A stretch of 64,000 nt of DNA, taken from Paenibacillus sp. J23TS9. GTDB taxonomy: Bacteria > Bacillota > Bacilli > Paenibacillales > Paenibacillaceae. The stretch is taken from the NCBI RefSeq assembly GCF_018403225.1, contig NZ_BOSG01000002.1, positions 248,001 to 312,000 on the forward strand. The letters are read 5' to 3'. This document shows, piece by piece, positions 16,906 to 26,345 of the stretch (positions within the stretch are counted from its first letter, which is position 1; every line of letters starts with the position of its first letter). The position numbers and the translations under genes were made by a program. A model generated the notes under the pieces. That model searched no databases, was not told the DNA's origin, and was given only the letters and a program-made list of their open reading frames with translations.

Positions 16906-17961
16906 TTAATGTTTACATTTGGCGACTGGCAAAATACATACCGGCTTAGGTACCTCCAGCACGAAACCGGTTGGTGTCAGCCGTCCGTTTTCCTTATCAA
17001 TTTTAAAAGATACGATATTACTGCTGTTCTGGTTCGCAGCCAGCAAATAGCCGCCTTTAAAAATGGCGAAGTTGCGTGGTGTCTTGCCGTTTGTGGACAC
17101 CCACTCTACTGCCGTCAGCATGCCCGTGGATGGATTGATATGATATAGTCCAATACTGTCTTCACTGCGATTCGAAGCATATAGAAAACGCCCGCAAGGC
17201 GTTACATGAATGTCGGCGCTTGCGCTTCCCTGAACAGCACCTTCCGGAAGGGCCGAAATGGTCTGCAGGAGCTTCAAATCGCCTGCCTGCGTATTCAGCG
17301 CATAAACGGTCACCGTATCATCCAGCTCGTTAATTCCGTAAGCCCACTGGCCTGACGGATGGAAATCGAAATGACGCGGTCCCGCTCCGGGAGCTGTTTT
17401 TACGGCATGATGCGACACCAGCTTGCCTTCCTCCAGGCGGTAAAAGATTACTTCATCCAAGCCCAAATCGCATACAAGCACGTATTTACCCTCGGGATCC
17501 TGGAATACAGAATGCGGATGAGGGCTTTCCTGACGGTCTTGATTGATGCTGCTGCCGCTATGCTGAATCAAACTGCTCGGCGTAAGCTCGCCGTTGTCCC
17601 CGATTCGGTAGGCATTCACATGCCCGCTTGTGTAATTGGCAACCAGCACATGGCTTCCATCCCGGGTTAACGAAATGTAGCACGGAGCCGATCCTTGCGT
17701 CGGCTTGCGGTCCAGCAGATGCAGTTCGCCTGTTTCCGAATCAACCGAATACGCATACACTTCTCCTGCATCTGTCTCACTAACCGCATACAGCCGGTCT
17801 TTGTCCGCATTCATGGCCAGAAAAGATGAATTGGCGATGCCGTCCGTGCTATTAACGATCTCCATACGCCCGCTATGTAAGTCCAAGGAACATAGGAAGA
17901 TCCCCTGTTCATCCGCTCCGGTATACGTACCGGTGTAAAACAAGCTTGTGTTATCACTCAT
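16906..17961 (-). CDS. Lactonase family beta-propeller (6-phosphogluconolactonase-like)
   Basis: A 351-residue seven-bladed beta-propeller of the YbhE/Pgl lactonase family, which can hydrolyse 6-phosphogluconolactone in the oxidative pentose phosphate pathway. Family segments are FYTGTYTGADEQGIF at the N-terminus, ESPHPHSVFQDPEGKYVLV, GPRHFDFHPSGQWAYGINEL and SNRSEDSIGLYHI. Conserved His, Asp and Arg residues in these blocks line the active site. The frame opens at a TTG, but the ATG two codons in has better spacing from AAGGAG. It stands alone between two terminators. The physiological substrate is inferred. Confidence 0.88.
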   Translation of the reverse strand: MSDNTSLFYTGTYTGADEQGIFLCSLDLHSGRMEIVNSTDGIANSSFLAMNADKDRLYAVSETDAGEVYAYSVDSETGELHLLDRKPTQGSAPCYISLTRDGSHVLVANYTSGHVNAYRIGDNGELTPSSLIQHSGSSINQDRQESPHPHSVFQDPEGKYVLVCDLGLDEVIFYRLEEGKLVSHHAVKTAPGAGPRHFDFHPSGQWAYGINELDDTVTVYALNTQAGDLKLLQTISALPEGAVQGSASADIHVTPCGRFLYASNRSEDSIGLYHINPSTGMLTAVEWVSTNGKTPRNFAIFKGGYLLAANQNSSNIVSFKIDKENGRLTPTGFVLEVPKPVCILPVAKCKH

Positions 17962-18145
17962 GTCCAATCCGCTCCTTCGTCATCTTTTTTTCATGTCATA
18001 AATCAAGATCTTTCCGTTATTCCTACAATAAAGGTTTACATGTCTCCCGGCAATGTTAACTTGTCTCTAGATCATTGCTTCTCTCTAAACCATTACCCGC
18101 TGCTGCTATTACTTCCTCAGAATACGATGATTGCCCTTATACAGC

Positions 18146-18187
18146 AAAAAGGCACTCCAAGCGCCGGACGGGGCGAAAGGCAGTGCC
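18146..18187 (-). terminator. Minus-strand terminator
   Basis: GGCACT at 18151-18156 pairs with AGTGCC at 18182-18187 and has five T residues on the minus strand. It lies just past the DUF4395 gene. Confidence 0.7.
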
Positions 18188-18208
18188 GATAATGTGTTTA
18201 AGCTTGGA

Positions 18209-18628
18209 TTACATGCGCAGCTTTCTTCTGGCTTTGAACTGCTTGTATTGAAAATAAACCGTGCAGCCGATGCAGTATCCGCAAATGGCAGCAAAAGCAG
18301 CAAGAAACAGCATCGCGGCAAATATATAGCCCAGAAAAGGCAGCTGGATCAGAAAGGACAGCAGGGACAACGTCAGGAAAATCACTGCCAGCGTGTTATT
18401 GAAGCGCTGAAGCTCCTGGGCCTGGGTCGGCGCCCCCTCCACTTTTAAAAAAGGCTTTGCCAGCAGCACAAACAGGTTTTTGCCCGTTAGAAGGCCAACT
18501 ACCTGTATCACCAACAGTGCCAGCAAAAGATAAGGCTGATCAAACACCGCGGTTAATATGACAAACAGAACGATTCCGATCTGATTCGCTTTCACATAGG
18601 GCTCGGGAATTTCTTTCACCTGAAACAC
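18209..18628 (-). CDS. DUF4395 membrane protein
   Basis: A 139-residue membrane protein of the DUF4395 family with four hydrophobic helices. The family features are the RFNNTLAVIFLTLSLLSFL segment and the GYCIGCTVYFQYK motif, whose paired Cys suggests a thiol or redox role. In other genomes the family accompanies rhodanese or thioredoxin-like proteins; none is adjacent here. The start MFQVKEIPEPYVKANQ is the typical N-terminus. It is transcribed toward a terminator and appears monocistronic. Confidence 0.88.
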   Translation of the reverse strand: MFQVKEIPEPYVKANQIGIVLFVILTAVFDQPYLLLALLVIQVVGLLTGKNLFVLLAKPFLKVEGAPTQAQELQRFNNTLAVIFLTLSLLSFLIQLPFLGYIFAAMLFLAAFAAICGYCIGCTVYFQYKQFKARRKLRM

Positions 18629-18817
18629 CCCTTTCTTGAATTCAACTATATTATATTATTCCTATAAGATCAATATGAATTAAATACAGAATTATGACTC
18701 ACACAAGCCTTAAAAGAAAAAATGATGTGTTTCGGTTAACCATCCTTAATCCGGTCTAGGATATAATATAATGGCATTGATCAATTAGAGATACAACTTG
18801 CGAGGAGGAGATACGGA

Positions 18818-19399
18818 GTGAAATCGGTAGCTGTATTTTGCGGCTCCAGTATTGGAGCATCCGATGTTTATGCGGAAGGTGCGAAGAAATTAGGCAATGA
18901 ACTGGCACAGCGCGGGATTACATTGGTATACGGAGGATCAAGCGTAGGTGTGATGGGAACTGTCGCGGATGCCGTCTTGGCTGGGGGCGGACAAGTCGTC
19001 GGGGTTATGCCCGGTTTTCTGGACAAAAGGGAAATATCCCACAAGCACTTAACAGAACTGATCATCGTGGACTCCATGCATGAGCGGAAGGCCAAAATGG
19101 CTGAGCTGGCCGAAGGCTTCATGACCCTTCCCGGAGGACCGGGCACCATGGAGGAATTCTTCGAGGTATTCACCTGGGCCCAGCTTGGACTTCACCGCAA
19201 GCCGCTTGGATTTCTTAATATCAATGGTTATTATGATCCTCTGCTGGAATTCTTTCAGCATATGGCACAGGAGCAATTTTTGCATGAAAAATATCTCTCG
19301 ATGGCCCTTGTAGATACGGATGCAGGCCGCCTGCTGGATCAATTCAATACATATGAGCCACCAGCCGTTAAAACCTTTCTCAGACCCGGCCAGACTTAA
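18818..19399 (+). CDS. LOG family nucleotide-sugar hydrolase
   Basis: A 193-residue LOG (Lonely Guy) family protein. It releases the base from nucleoside 5'-monophosphates, classically cytokinin ribotides in plants. Bacterial members are annotated as TIGR00730 Rossmann-fold proteins. Motifs visible are VAVFCGSSIGASDVYAE, VYGGSSVGVMGTVADAV, the SMHERKAKMAELAEGFM helix and the catalytic PGGPGTMEEFFEVFTW. The start is a GTG with GAGGAGGAG upstream. Bacterial function is probably nucleotide salvage; that is inference from the family. Confidence 0.93.
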   Translation: MKSVAVFCGSSIGASDVYAEGAKKLGNELAQRGITLVYGGSSVGVMGTVADAVLAGGGQVVGVMPGFLDKREISHKHLTELIIVDSMHERKAKMAELAEGFMTLPGGPGTMEEFFEVFTWAQLGLHRKPLGFLNINGYYDPLLEFFQHMAQEQFLHEKYLSMALVDTDAGRLLDQFNTYEPPAVKTFLRPGQT

Positions 19400-19415
19400 A
19401 AGAGAACGAAAACGA

Positions 19416-19455
19416 AAAACAGACCGGGAAGCGCACTCTGCTCCCGGTCTGTTTT
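19416..19455. terminator. Bidirectional terminator
   Basis: AAAACAGACCGGGA pairs perfectly with TCCCGGTCTGTTTT around a 12-base loop. It lies between the LOG gene and the convergent DUF4179 gene. Confidence 0.93.
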
Positions 19456-19469
19456 GCTATTGCCGTTTA

Positions 19470-20855
19470 TTATTGGATGGTGACAGTGAATGGCTTTTTG
19501 ATATAATGCATCAGATACTGGGTGACATCAAACTTCAGTGGCTGCGGGTAGGAGATATTTTCAATTCCAAACACATATTCATCTATTCCTGTCACGGAAT
19601 GATCACTTCCAATTTCGTTGATCCACTTATCTTGATACGGTAATGTATGTTTGTCCCCTTTTCCATCCGTAAAAATGGCTGCTACTCCCACATGTTGAAC
19701 CGTATCCGCCTCATCAGATTTGAGGTCTGACTTAACCGCTAATTTTAGAAGCATTGAAAAGTCTTCCTGTTCTACCCCCTGCAGTATAAACCTGCTGTCC
19801 GATCCGTCCATCACTTTTCGCTGATTCGTATCTATTACCAGTTTCATATCTTTTTTGGCTATGGTCTGAATTCCATCCCCCTGCAATATAAGAGAATCCC
19901 CTTGAACATACTCTGGACTATAATAACCATAAATCCATTCCGCAGGATTATCATCCGCTTCTTCAACTTTTAATTCAGCCTCGCCGGATTGGTTCTTTGT
20001 GTACAGGTGATAGTTAGGAGCAAATTCAAACTCCTTCGTGTTTGCCGAATCCGGCACCAAATGTACATTCAAACGCAGAGGAATTTGCACAACCTCGGTA
20101 AAATTCATCTTTTGTCCTTCAAAATCAAGAGTCTTATTTACCTTTATCGTGCGCTCCAGCACGGCCAGTTTACGTGAGTCAACCGGAATCTTCACTTCAA
20201 GGAATTTTTGCTTAGCCGCTGGCTTCCCATTATCCCATTTACTCGAAAAATAAAACTCCTCAGGCAGCTTCTCGCTTCCGGTCAGATCAAAAACAAGCAT
20301 GTCATGGTCGGAGATCGGTTTAGGGCCATGGGAGAATTGCTTGAATTCCAGCTTGTCGTACCCGAGCGTATAAATACCCGGATTATAGGGTACGATGGTT
20401 TCCCCAGTGTCACTGTGCGAAGTAAAGAATAATACCAGATGACGTCGATCGGTAATAATTCCATCCACCGTAACCTGATAGCCCTCATACGCAGCTGTCA
20501 TACCAATGGCCTGGTATTTCCCCTGATCCAGAGCTTCACGCAGCATTCCTTTGTCGCCTGCAAATTTCTCAACGTATGTAGGAACCTGAATGTTAGATGA
20601 CGTGCTTGCGGACTCCACTCCGAAACGGCTTCCAGAATACAAATCAGGCACGTAGATGGCAGCCCCGATGAGCAGCAATAGGGCTGCTGCGAAAGACATC
20701 ACCACTCTGTTTTTTCGCTTCCGGCTCCTTGTTTTTTTCCCGCGCATAAGTCCGTTCCTTAGTGCCGCATCTAACTGCTGTTCAGCAACCCGATGGGCCG
20801 CAATGGCCGCTGGCTCGTAATATTGTTCCAGCAGCTTTTCTTGATCTTCAACCAT
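19470..20855 (-). CDS. DUF4179 membrane protein, probable anti-sigma factor
   Basis: A 461-residue protein with a cytosolic N-terminus of about 50 residues, basic near the membrane (MRGKKTRSRKRKN), one membrane helix (VVMSFAAALLLLIGAAIYV) and a large extracytoplasmic DUF4179-type region. The gene overlaps the ECF sigma gene by 8 bp, so it is most likely the cognate anti-sigma factor, holding the sigma factor through its cytosolic segment. Unlike the second pair in this window there is no HxxxCxxC zinc motif in the N-terminus. The signal it senses is unknown. Confidence 0.82.
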   Translation of the reverse strand: MVEDQEKLLEQYYEPAAIAAHRVAEQQLDAALRNGLMRGKKTRSRKRKNRVVMSFAAALLLLIGAAIYVPDLYSGSRFGVESASTSSNIQVPTYVEKFAGDKGMLREALDQGKYQAIGMTAAYEGYQVTVDGIITDRRHLVLFFTSHSDTGETIVPYNPGIYTLGYDKLEFKQFSHGPKPISDHDMLVFDLTGSEKLPEEFYFSSKWDNGKPAAKQKFLEVKIPVDSRKLAVLERTIKVNKTLDFEGQKMNFTEVVQIPLRLNVHLVPDSANTKEFEFAPNYHLYTKNQSGEAELKVEEADDNPAEWIYGYYSPEYVQGDSLILQGDGIQTIAKKDMKLVIDTNQRKVMDGSDSRFILQGVEQEDFSMLLKLAVKSDLKSDEADTVQHVGVAAIFTDGKGDKHTLPYQDKWINEIGSDHSVTGIDEYVFGIENISYPQPLKFDVTQYLMHYIKKPFTVTIQ

Positions 20856-21372
20856 GGTATACTTCGCCTCCTGCGTCCATTTTGCCGCGCAGCTGCTTTA
20901 AGCCTTGGTGAAGCCACGTTTTAACCGTACCCTCCGGTTTATCCAGAACCTTGGCAATATCGGTGAGCGTCATATCCTGATAGTATTTCAGCATCAGCAC
21001 ATGCCTGTATTTGGGCTTAAGCCTCAGCATGGCCTGATGCAGGTCCAGCCTGCTGTCGCTGATCATTTCCGCCATACGGTCATCTTTATCGCCGATCAGA
21101 GGCAGCACGCGCTTCCTCCTTTTTTGTTCATCGATGCAGCAGCGGATGAGAATGCGGATCATCCAGCTGTTAAAAGCCGAAGGATCTTTCAGCTTACCGC
21201 ATTTTATCCAGGCTCTGCACACGGTTTCCTGAACGGCTTCCAGCGCGTCAGCCTCGCTGCCCAAATAGCTGAAGGCAATGCCGTAGAGCTTTCTCTTCAG
21301 TTTGGAAACCAGAGTATAAAACGCTTCTTCATCTCCTTGACATGCAGCGGCGGAAAGTTCCGGGTCATTCAT
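20848..21372 (-). CDS. ECF RNA polymerase sigma factor
   Basis: A 174-residue extracytoplasmic-function sigma-70 factor. Region 2 is seen in DEEAFYTLVSKLKRKLYGIA and the DALEAVQETVCRAW segment with FNSWMIRILIRCCIDEQKR. Region 4 is in LRLKPKYRHVLMLKYYQDMT and the recognition helix of EGTVKTWLHQGLKQLR. The start at 21372 (MNDPELSAAACQG) is chosen because AGGAGAGGGG precedes it and family members start there; the frame is open further upstream. It forms a two-gene unit with the overlapping DUF4179 gene. Confidence 0.92.
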   Translation of the reverse strand: MNDPELSAAACQGDEEAFYTLVSKLKRKLYGIAFSYLGSEADALEAVQETVCRAWIKCGKLKDPSAFNSWMIRILIRCCIDEQKRRKRVLPLIGDKDDRMAEMISDSRLDLHQAMLRLKPKYRHVLMLKYYQDMTLTDIAKVLDKPEGTVKTWLHQGLKQLRGKMDAGGEVYHG

Positions 21373-21514
21373 AGGCTTGGCCCCTCTCCTGCTGTTTTCA
21401 CCGGCCGGTGAACTTCTTTCATACCCAATCAAATTCGGATACATTATCTGTCTTTGATGAATTTGATACCTATAAGACAGCGCAGCTCTGTAAACGGTTT
21501 TATTTTTTTATATG

Positions 21515-21547
21515 AAAAAAGCAGCCTCCATGATCAGGACGCCGCTT
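21515..21547 (-). terminator. Weak minus-strand terminator
   Basis: AAAGCAGC and GCCGCTTT can pair with one mismatch, followed on the minus strand by six T residues. It lies downstream of the Rrf2 gene. Confidence 0.45.
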
Positions 21548-21568
21548 TGTATGAAGTACATATTCGAT

Positions 21569-22003
21569 TTAAACCAGGTCCGTCGTTCCTGCCTCTTCGA
21601 TCTGCCGTTTGACATCCGCCATTGTAATTCCGTCCAGATAACGCTCGAGCGCCGATTCCCCGCCGCTGTATATTTGATCCATAATCCCCTTGATATTAGC
21701 AGCAACCTCGCAAGGCAGCTCATCACCGCCGGAGCACCAGCTTGGCTTCAGGGAACCCTGGGCAAGCAAACGATACAAGTCTCCAAGCGTCGCATTCTCT
21801 GTGCCGGGATTCAGCAGATATCCTCCGCCTACCCCTTCTTTTGTTGCCACATACCCATGCTTGCGCAGCAGGCCAAGCACTTTGCGAATGCGGGCAGGAT
21901 GCGTGCAGACGCTTCTCGCAATCTCTTCACTATTAGCCATATGATCCTCTTTTAAGCTAAGAAGGGTTAAACAATGGACGGCAATGTTAAATTCACTATT
22001 CAT
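21569..22003 (-). CDS. Rrf2 family transcriptional regulator (YwnA-like)
   Basis: A 144-residue Rrf2-type regulator. The winged helix covers residues about 1-65, with EEIARSVCTHPARIRKVLGL as the recognition region and GYVATKEGVGGGYLL as the wing. Cysteines at WCSGGDELPCEV in the middle region fit the position used by Rrf2 proteins for redox or Fe-S sensing, although only two closely spaced Cys are seen there. The N-terminus MNSEFNIAVHCL resembles the YwnA subgroup rather than CymR or IscR. Targets are unknown. It is divergent from a 370-base non-coding region. Confidence 0.88.
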   Translation of the reverse strand: MNSEFNIAVHCLTLLSLKEDHMANSEEIARSVCTHPARIRKVLGLLRKHGYVATKEGVGGGYLLNPGTENATLGDLYRLLAQGSLKPSWCSGGDELPCEVAANIKGIMDQIYSGGESALERYLDGITMADVKRQIEEAGTTDLV

Positions 22004-22388
22004 TTTAGCTCCTCCTTATACTGTAATTATATGGTTAACAGTTGGTAATGTCAACCTGACACGCCCACTTTCACTTTCTTCATAGACATATTAATCCCAG
22101 TGCTTAATCATCTTCATTCTAGTGTGACTTCCCCTTGGAAAGATAAACCTCCGCCCATGTGATTTTATCCCGAACGGGGTTTGCGTTACAATAGAACTAT
22201 GGAAGATCATTTCCTCAATTCCTTTTTCGGCAAGGAGCTGAAGCATCTCATGATTATCCAATTCATTCGTTTGCGTTAATGGAAGGTGCAGTTGAAATAA
22301 CCCGGTTATTTTTTTGAAAGCATAGCCCAGGGTTTATTTGTCTGCGCCTTTTTCATTTCGCCAAAACGAATGATTGGGGTGTTTTACA
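22004..22388 (+). other. Non-coding region before rlmA with a short frame and hairpin
   Basis: No convincing gene. A 26-codon frame at 22199-22279 (MEDHFLNSFFGKELKHLMII to a stop after FIRLR) follows a TACAAT box at 22187-22192 and could be a remnant or tiny peptide. AAATAACC/GGTTATTT with a T-run near 22290-22315 may act as a terminator or attenuator ahead of rlmA. Confidence 0.35.
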
Positions 22389-23294
22389 TTGTCCAAAAAA
22401 GAAATTGCACTCGTACGCGCCCGACTGATGGCTGAGTATGAGCATATTTTCCGCTGTCCTGTCTGTTCCCGCCCTATGAAAATGAAATGCGAAAACAGCC
22501 TGACATGCACAGCTAATCACAACTTCGACTTGTCCAAGGAGGGTTATATTCACCTTCTGCTGAAGACAAGACCTACAAAGTACGATAAAGAGCTGTTCGA
22601 AGCACGTAAGCTTATACATGCCAGCGGCTATTTTGATCCGTTACTAGATGGACTTGCCGATATGATCTCCGGAAGCATTGCGCAGCCGGCTGCCATGCGG
22701 CCGCTATCCATATTCGATGCCGGCTGCGGAGAAGGATCGCATTTGGCATCCCTTCAGAGAAAGCTGAGTTTTCTGTTACATCCGGATATTCTGGCTGTGG
22801 GTGCAGATCTCTCCAAACCGGGTATTGCAGCGGCTTCCAAGGGAAACTCACCGATCATCTGGTGCGTGACGGATCTGGCTCATAGCCCGTTTCAGGATCA
22901 GACCTTTCAGATCATCGTGAATATATTGTCCCCATCCAACTATGGAGAATTCCAGCGATTGCTTTCGGCAAACGGAATGCTTGTAAAGGTCATCCCCGGG
23001 CCCGAATATTTGCAGGAATTCAGGCAGATCTTGTACGGAACGTCTGCCCCTGAGCCGCAGGAGGCTCCGGAAGAAACGGCTACCCTGTTTGCCAAGCACT
23101 TTCCGGAAATGAAGCAGCTGCGCGTTCGCTACGAACTCGAGTTGAATCCGCTGCACCTGACAGCGATGCTGAGAATGACCCCCTTATCCTGGCATGCACC
23201 GGAGGAAAAGACAAGACAGCTGCTGCTGACCAAGCATGCCTTCAAGCTCACCTTTGATTTCTATATTTTGTGGGGTAAACATGTAATGATATAA
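22389..23294 (+). CDS. rlmA: 23S rRNA (guanine-N1) methyltransferase RlmA family
   Basis: About 301 residues. It methylates N1 of a guanine in 23S rRNA domain II (G745/G748 type) using S-adenosylmethionine. The N-terminal zinc ribbon shows FRCPVCSRPMKMKCENSLTC with NHNFDLSKEGYIHLL. The SAM-binding domain has IFDAGCGEGSHLASLQ and VGADLSKPGIAAASKG, followed by VNILSPSNYGEFQRLL typical of RlmA. The start is uncertain: TTG codons at 22374 and 22389 and an ATG at 22428 are all possible. The second is preferred because GGGGTG precedes it. Confidence 0.9.
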   Translation: MSKKEIALVRARLMAEYEHIFRCPVCSRPMKMKCENSLTCTANHNFDLSKEGYIHLLLKTRPTKYDKELFEARKLIHASGYFDPLLDGLADMISGSIAQPAAMRPLSIFDAGCGEGSHLASLQRKLSFLLHPDILAVGADLSKPGIAAASKGNSPIIWCVTDLAHSPFQDQTFQIIVNILSPSNYGEFQRLLSANGMLVKVIPGPEYLQEFRQILYGTSAPEPQEAPEETATLFAKHFPEMKQLRVRYELELNPLHLTAMLRMTPLSWHAPEEKTRQLLLTKHAFKLTFDFYILWGKHVMI

Positions 23295-23316
23295 ATACCA
23301 ATACTGTCCAAAAATA

Positions 23317-23357
23317 AAGAGACCTCGTGGTTCACCCAGGTGAACATGAGGTCTCTT
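23317..23357. terminator. Bidirectional terminator
   Basis: AAGAGACCTC at 23317-23326 pairs with GAGGTCTCTT at 23348-23357. It encloses GTTCACC/GTGAAC. Located between the convergent rlmA and dihydroxyacetone kinase genes. Confidence 0.88.
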
Positions 23358-23371
23358 CTTTATCCTAATCC

Positions 23372-25129
23372 TTATTTGAGCGCCTTCGAGAGTCCGGTGA
23401 ATATGACGCCAAGCGCATAGGCTCCTGCGTCCGGATAACCGATGCTTCGCTCGCCAACGGTCCCCGCTCTTCCCATCCGGGCTACGATCGCCTCCGTCTT
23501 TTTGGCGCCTTCCACAGCGGCATCTGCGGCTTGAATGCCCACAGATTTCAGATCGTCTCCGGCACGGGCGCCGACCTCCCATGCTTCTGCGTAAGGAACC
23601 AGTGCGTCGATCAGCGTCTTGTCGCCAACAACAGCCCCTCTTCCGAAGGATCTCTCCCCCGTGTCTTGAATTCCTTTGACTACCGCGCTCATCATCCCGG
23701 CAATTTCTGCTACCGACAACTCCGTTTTATCCGCTGCATATTTGCTGGCAGCACGGAATGCCGAGCCCCAGATCGGACCGGAAGCACCACCGCAATGCTC
23801 CATTATGATCAGCGAGCAGGCGTCTAAGAATCCTCCCATATCTGCTGCGTGACCGGTTACATCGTTCCATTCCGCTTTTAATTGCTTGAAGCCCTTGGCA
23901 ACACTCATACCAAAATCTCCGTCACCGGCATGGGCATCCAGTTCACAGAACGGGATCTCATTCTCGATAATGATTTCGCTCATTGTATCGATCAAATAGA
24001 TCATGTTGTTCAGCGACAGCTTATCGCCTTGAAGTACAGCATCTTCCTCACGGGTCACCACACTGTGGGATACAGAACTCCGGCCTTCTTCTCCGGTAAC
24101 TACTTCGGTGTAATGAACAGGCTCAAACGGCTCACGGACGACAAGCGCAGGCGTGTCGCATTCTTCGCTCAGCAGCTGCTTCAGCTGGTCATTCAGCTTC
24201 ATGATGGACAGCGATGCGCCCGCCATGTCGATACTCGTCATGTAATTACCCACGAACACTTTAACGACGGTGACGTTCCGGGAGCTCAATTCCCGCATAA
24301 CAGAGTTGCTCAGCAGGTACAGCTCCTGAAGGGGAGTGCCCCCAAAGCCGTTAACCAAGACGGCAACCTCCTGCGAAGTATCACCGCTTACCTGTAAGCT
24401 TTCCAGCAGCTCCGCTACCATTCTGCGCGCCAGCTCATCGGCAGAGATCCGCTTTTCGCGGCGGATTCCCGGTTCGCCATGGATGCCGACACCATACTCC
24501 ATTTCCTGTTCCCCAATGGCAAAGGTCGGCGTGCCCTTGGCAGGTACTGTGCAGGAGGTAAACGCAAACCCGATGCTTCTGACGTTGTCGATGGCGTTCT
24601 GAGCCGCTGCCTTGACCTGACCCAGAGACATGCCCGCTTCCGCGGCCGCACCTGCGATTTTATGAACGAGGACCGTTCCGGCCACGCCTCTTTTCCCGAC
24701 GGTATACAGGCTGTCCTCCACGGCGATGTCGTCATCAACCTTCACATAGTCAATCTGAATGCCATCCTCGGCCGCAAGATGGGCTGCGTTTTTAAAATTC
24801 ATAATATCGCCGCTGTAGTTTTTGATAATTAACAGGGTTCCCTTTTCACCTGCCGATGACCGGATCGCTTGATAGACCTGAATCTGGGATGGGGAAGCAA
24901 ATACGTCTCCGCAAACAGCCACATCCAGCATTCCTTTGCCTACAAAGCCCGCATGCGCCGGTTCATGCCCGCTGCCCCCGCCGCTGATCAGCGTGACCTT
25001 TTGCGGGTTGATATTCTTTTTCTTGATGATTTTATGCTTGCTGTTAAACTCAAGACCCGGATGCGCCATGACAAGGCCATTGCACATCTCTCTGACGAGT
25101 GTCTCCGGTTGATTCATGATTTTTTTCAT
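23372..25129 (-). CDS. dhaK: ATP-dependent dihydroxyacetone kinase (DhaK-DhaL fusion)
   Basis: A 585-residue glycerone kinase phosphorylating dihydroxyacetone with ATP. The N-terminal DhaK domain (about 1-330) has ISGGGSGHEPAHAGFVG and the substrate-linking His217 in YGVGIHGEPG. The C-terminal DhaL domain (about 375-585) binds Mg-ATP through LDAHAGDGDFGMSVAKGF and has EHCGGASGPIWGSAFRAAS. Both domains in one chain indicate the ATP-dependent form, not the PTS-dependent split enzyme. The ATGA overlap with the dehydrogenase gene indicates coupled translation. Confidence 0.96.
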   Translation of the reverse strand: MKKIMNQPETLVREMCNGLVMAHPGLEFNSKHKIIKKKNINPQKVTLISGGGSGHEPAHAGFVGKGMLDVAVCGDVFASPSQIQVYQAIRSSAGEKGTLLIIKNYSGDIMNFKNAAHLAAEDGIQIDYVKVDDDIAVEDSLYTVGKRGVAGTVLVHKIAGAAAEAGMSLGQVKAAAQNAIDNVRSIGFAFTSCTVPAKGTPTFAIGEQEMEYGVGIHGEPGIRREKRISADELARRMVAELLESLQVSGDTSQEVAVLVNGFGGTPLQELYLLSNSVMRELSSRNVTVVKVFVGNYMTSIDMAGASLSIMKLNDQLKQLLSEECDTPALVVREPFEPVHYTEVVTGEEGRSSVSHSVVTREEDAVLQGDKLSLNNMIYLIDTMSEIIIENEIPFCELDAHAGDGDFGMSVAKGFKQLKAEWNDVTGHAADMGGFLDACSLIIMEHCGGASGPIWGSAFRAASKYAADKTELSVAEIAGMMSAVVKGIQDTGERSFGRGAVVGDKTLIDALVPYAEAWEVGARAGDDLKSVGIQAADAAVEGAKKTEAIVARMGRAGTVGERSIGYPDAGAYALGVIFTGLSKALK

Positions 25130-26271
25130 GAGTTCGCATCCTTACTTTGTTTGAATTCACGGCCGATTTGGTCAGCAACGACAATGGCAGCCGCAACGGC
25201 TTCCTCTGTAACAGGGAATGGCATGGCATGAATGGATTCCTCCGGAATGCAGGCCATCTGAGCGACCTGGAGCAGCTCCTCCTGCGTCATGCTGTCCACG
25301 CCGATGTCTGCAAGACATACTGGCAACCCTACGGCTGCACAGAATTCCAGCACTTCGTTCAGTTCATCCTTTGGTGCATTTTCGAGAACCAGCTGGGCAA
25401 TGGTGCTGAAGGCTACCTTTTCGCCATGGAAATAATGATGGGTTCCCTCCAGAGCCGTCAAACCGTTATGAATCGCATGCGCAGCCGCGAGACCTCCGCT
25501 TTCAAAACCGAGACCGGACAGTAAAATGTTCGTTTCAATAATATTCTCAAGCGCCGGTGTAACCTGATTGCTGTCACAGGCTATTTTGGCGTTAACCCCA
25601 TCCTCCAGCAGCGTTTCGTAGCACAGCTTGGCCAGCGCGAGCGCAGCTTTGGTTCCCCGGGCTACCGGAGCAGCTCCCGCATGAACGCCGCAAGGCAAGC
25701 CTGCATTCACCTTCGTAAAGGATCTCGAAGTGGCTCTCGCTTCAAAATAGGTCGACAAGGCGTCCCCCATACCGGACACGAGAAAACGGGTCGGAGCATT
25801 GGCAATGACCGTCGTATCGATCATGACCACGCTTGGGCTTTGCTTGAAGTACGCATAGTCCTCAAAAGCCCCTTCACTTGTATAAATGACCGCCGAATGG
25901 CTGGTTGGCGCATCTGTCGCCGCTATCGTCGGAACAATGATCAGTGCATCGCCCTCCGCAACACATTTGGCCGTATCAATTGCTTTGCCTCCGCCGAGTC
26001 CGATCGTGCAGGAGCAATTCTTTTCAAGGGCCAGATCCTTCAGGCGCTGTACCTCTTGCCGGGAGCACTCGCCGCGGAATCCGCTTTCAACCAGCGTGAT
26101 ATTAAATTTATTTATGGTGAAATCCAGCTTATCCTGAACCCGCTTCACATCATCCGGATGGGCAATCAGAAGAGCGGAATCACCGTATGTCTGAATAAAG
26201 TATCCTAGATTCAATAATTCATTTTCTCCTTGAACATACTTGCTTGGACTGATAAATGCTTTTCTCATCAT
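25126..26271 (-). CDS. gldA: Glycerol dehydrogenase (iron-containing ADH family)
   Basis: A 381-residue NAD-dependent dehydrogenase of the GldA/DhaD type that oxidises glycerol to dihydroxyacetone. The NAD-binding loop is IGLGGGKAIDTAKCVAEG. Metal ligands are seen in VSGMGDALSTYFEARA (Asp), GLAAAHAIHNGLTAL (His) and GTHHYFHGEKVAFST (His). It is first in a two-gene operon, its stop overlapping the kinase start by 4 bp. Product and next enzyme are thus directly linked. The PocR-AraC regulator diverges from it. Confidence 0.94.
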   Translation of the reverse strand: MMRKAFISPSKYVQGENELLNLGYFIQTYGDSALLIAHPDDVKRVQDKLDFTINKFNITLVESGFRGECSRQEVQRLKDLALEKNCSCTIGLGGGKAIDTAKCVAEGDALIIVPTIAATDAPTSHSAVIYTSEGAFEDYAYFKQSPSVVMIDTTVIANAPTRFLVSGMGDALSTYFEARATSRSFTKVNAGLPCGVHAGAAPVARGTKAALALAKLCYETLLEDGVNAKIACDSNQVTPALENIIETNILLSGLGFESGGLAAAHAIHNGLTALEGTHHYFHGEKVAFSTIAQLVLENAPKDELNEVLEFCAAVGLPVCLADIGVDSMTQEELLQVAQMACIPEESIHAMPFPVTEEAVAAAIVVADQIGREFKQSKDANS

Positions 26272-26345
26272 AATTCCCTCCTACTTCGTCTAATGTTCAT
26301 TATACTTGGGATCTGGCGATGAATTCATGGCATTCAAAGTGCTTT

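Noticed and set aside
21569..22003. Assigning the Rrf2 gene as CymR, the regulator of the sulfate operon
   Set aside because: The N-terminus and cysteine pattern fit the YwnA-like group instead, so linkage to the sulfate operator is not supported.
22199..22279. 26-codon frame starting MEDHFLNSFF before rlmA
   Set aside because: Too short to classify, no convincing ribosome site; kept only as a note in the intergenic entry.
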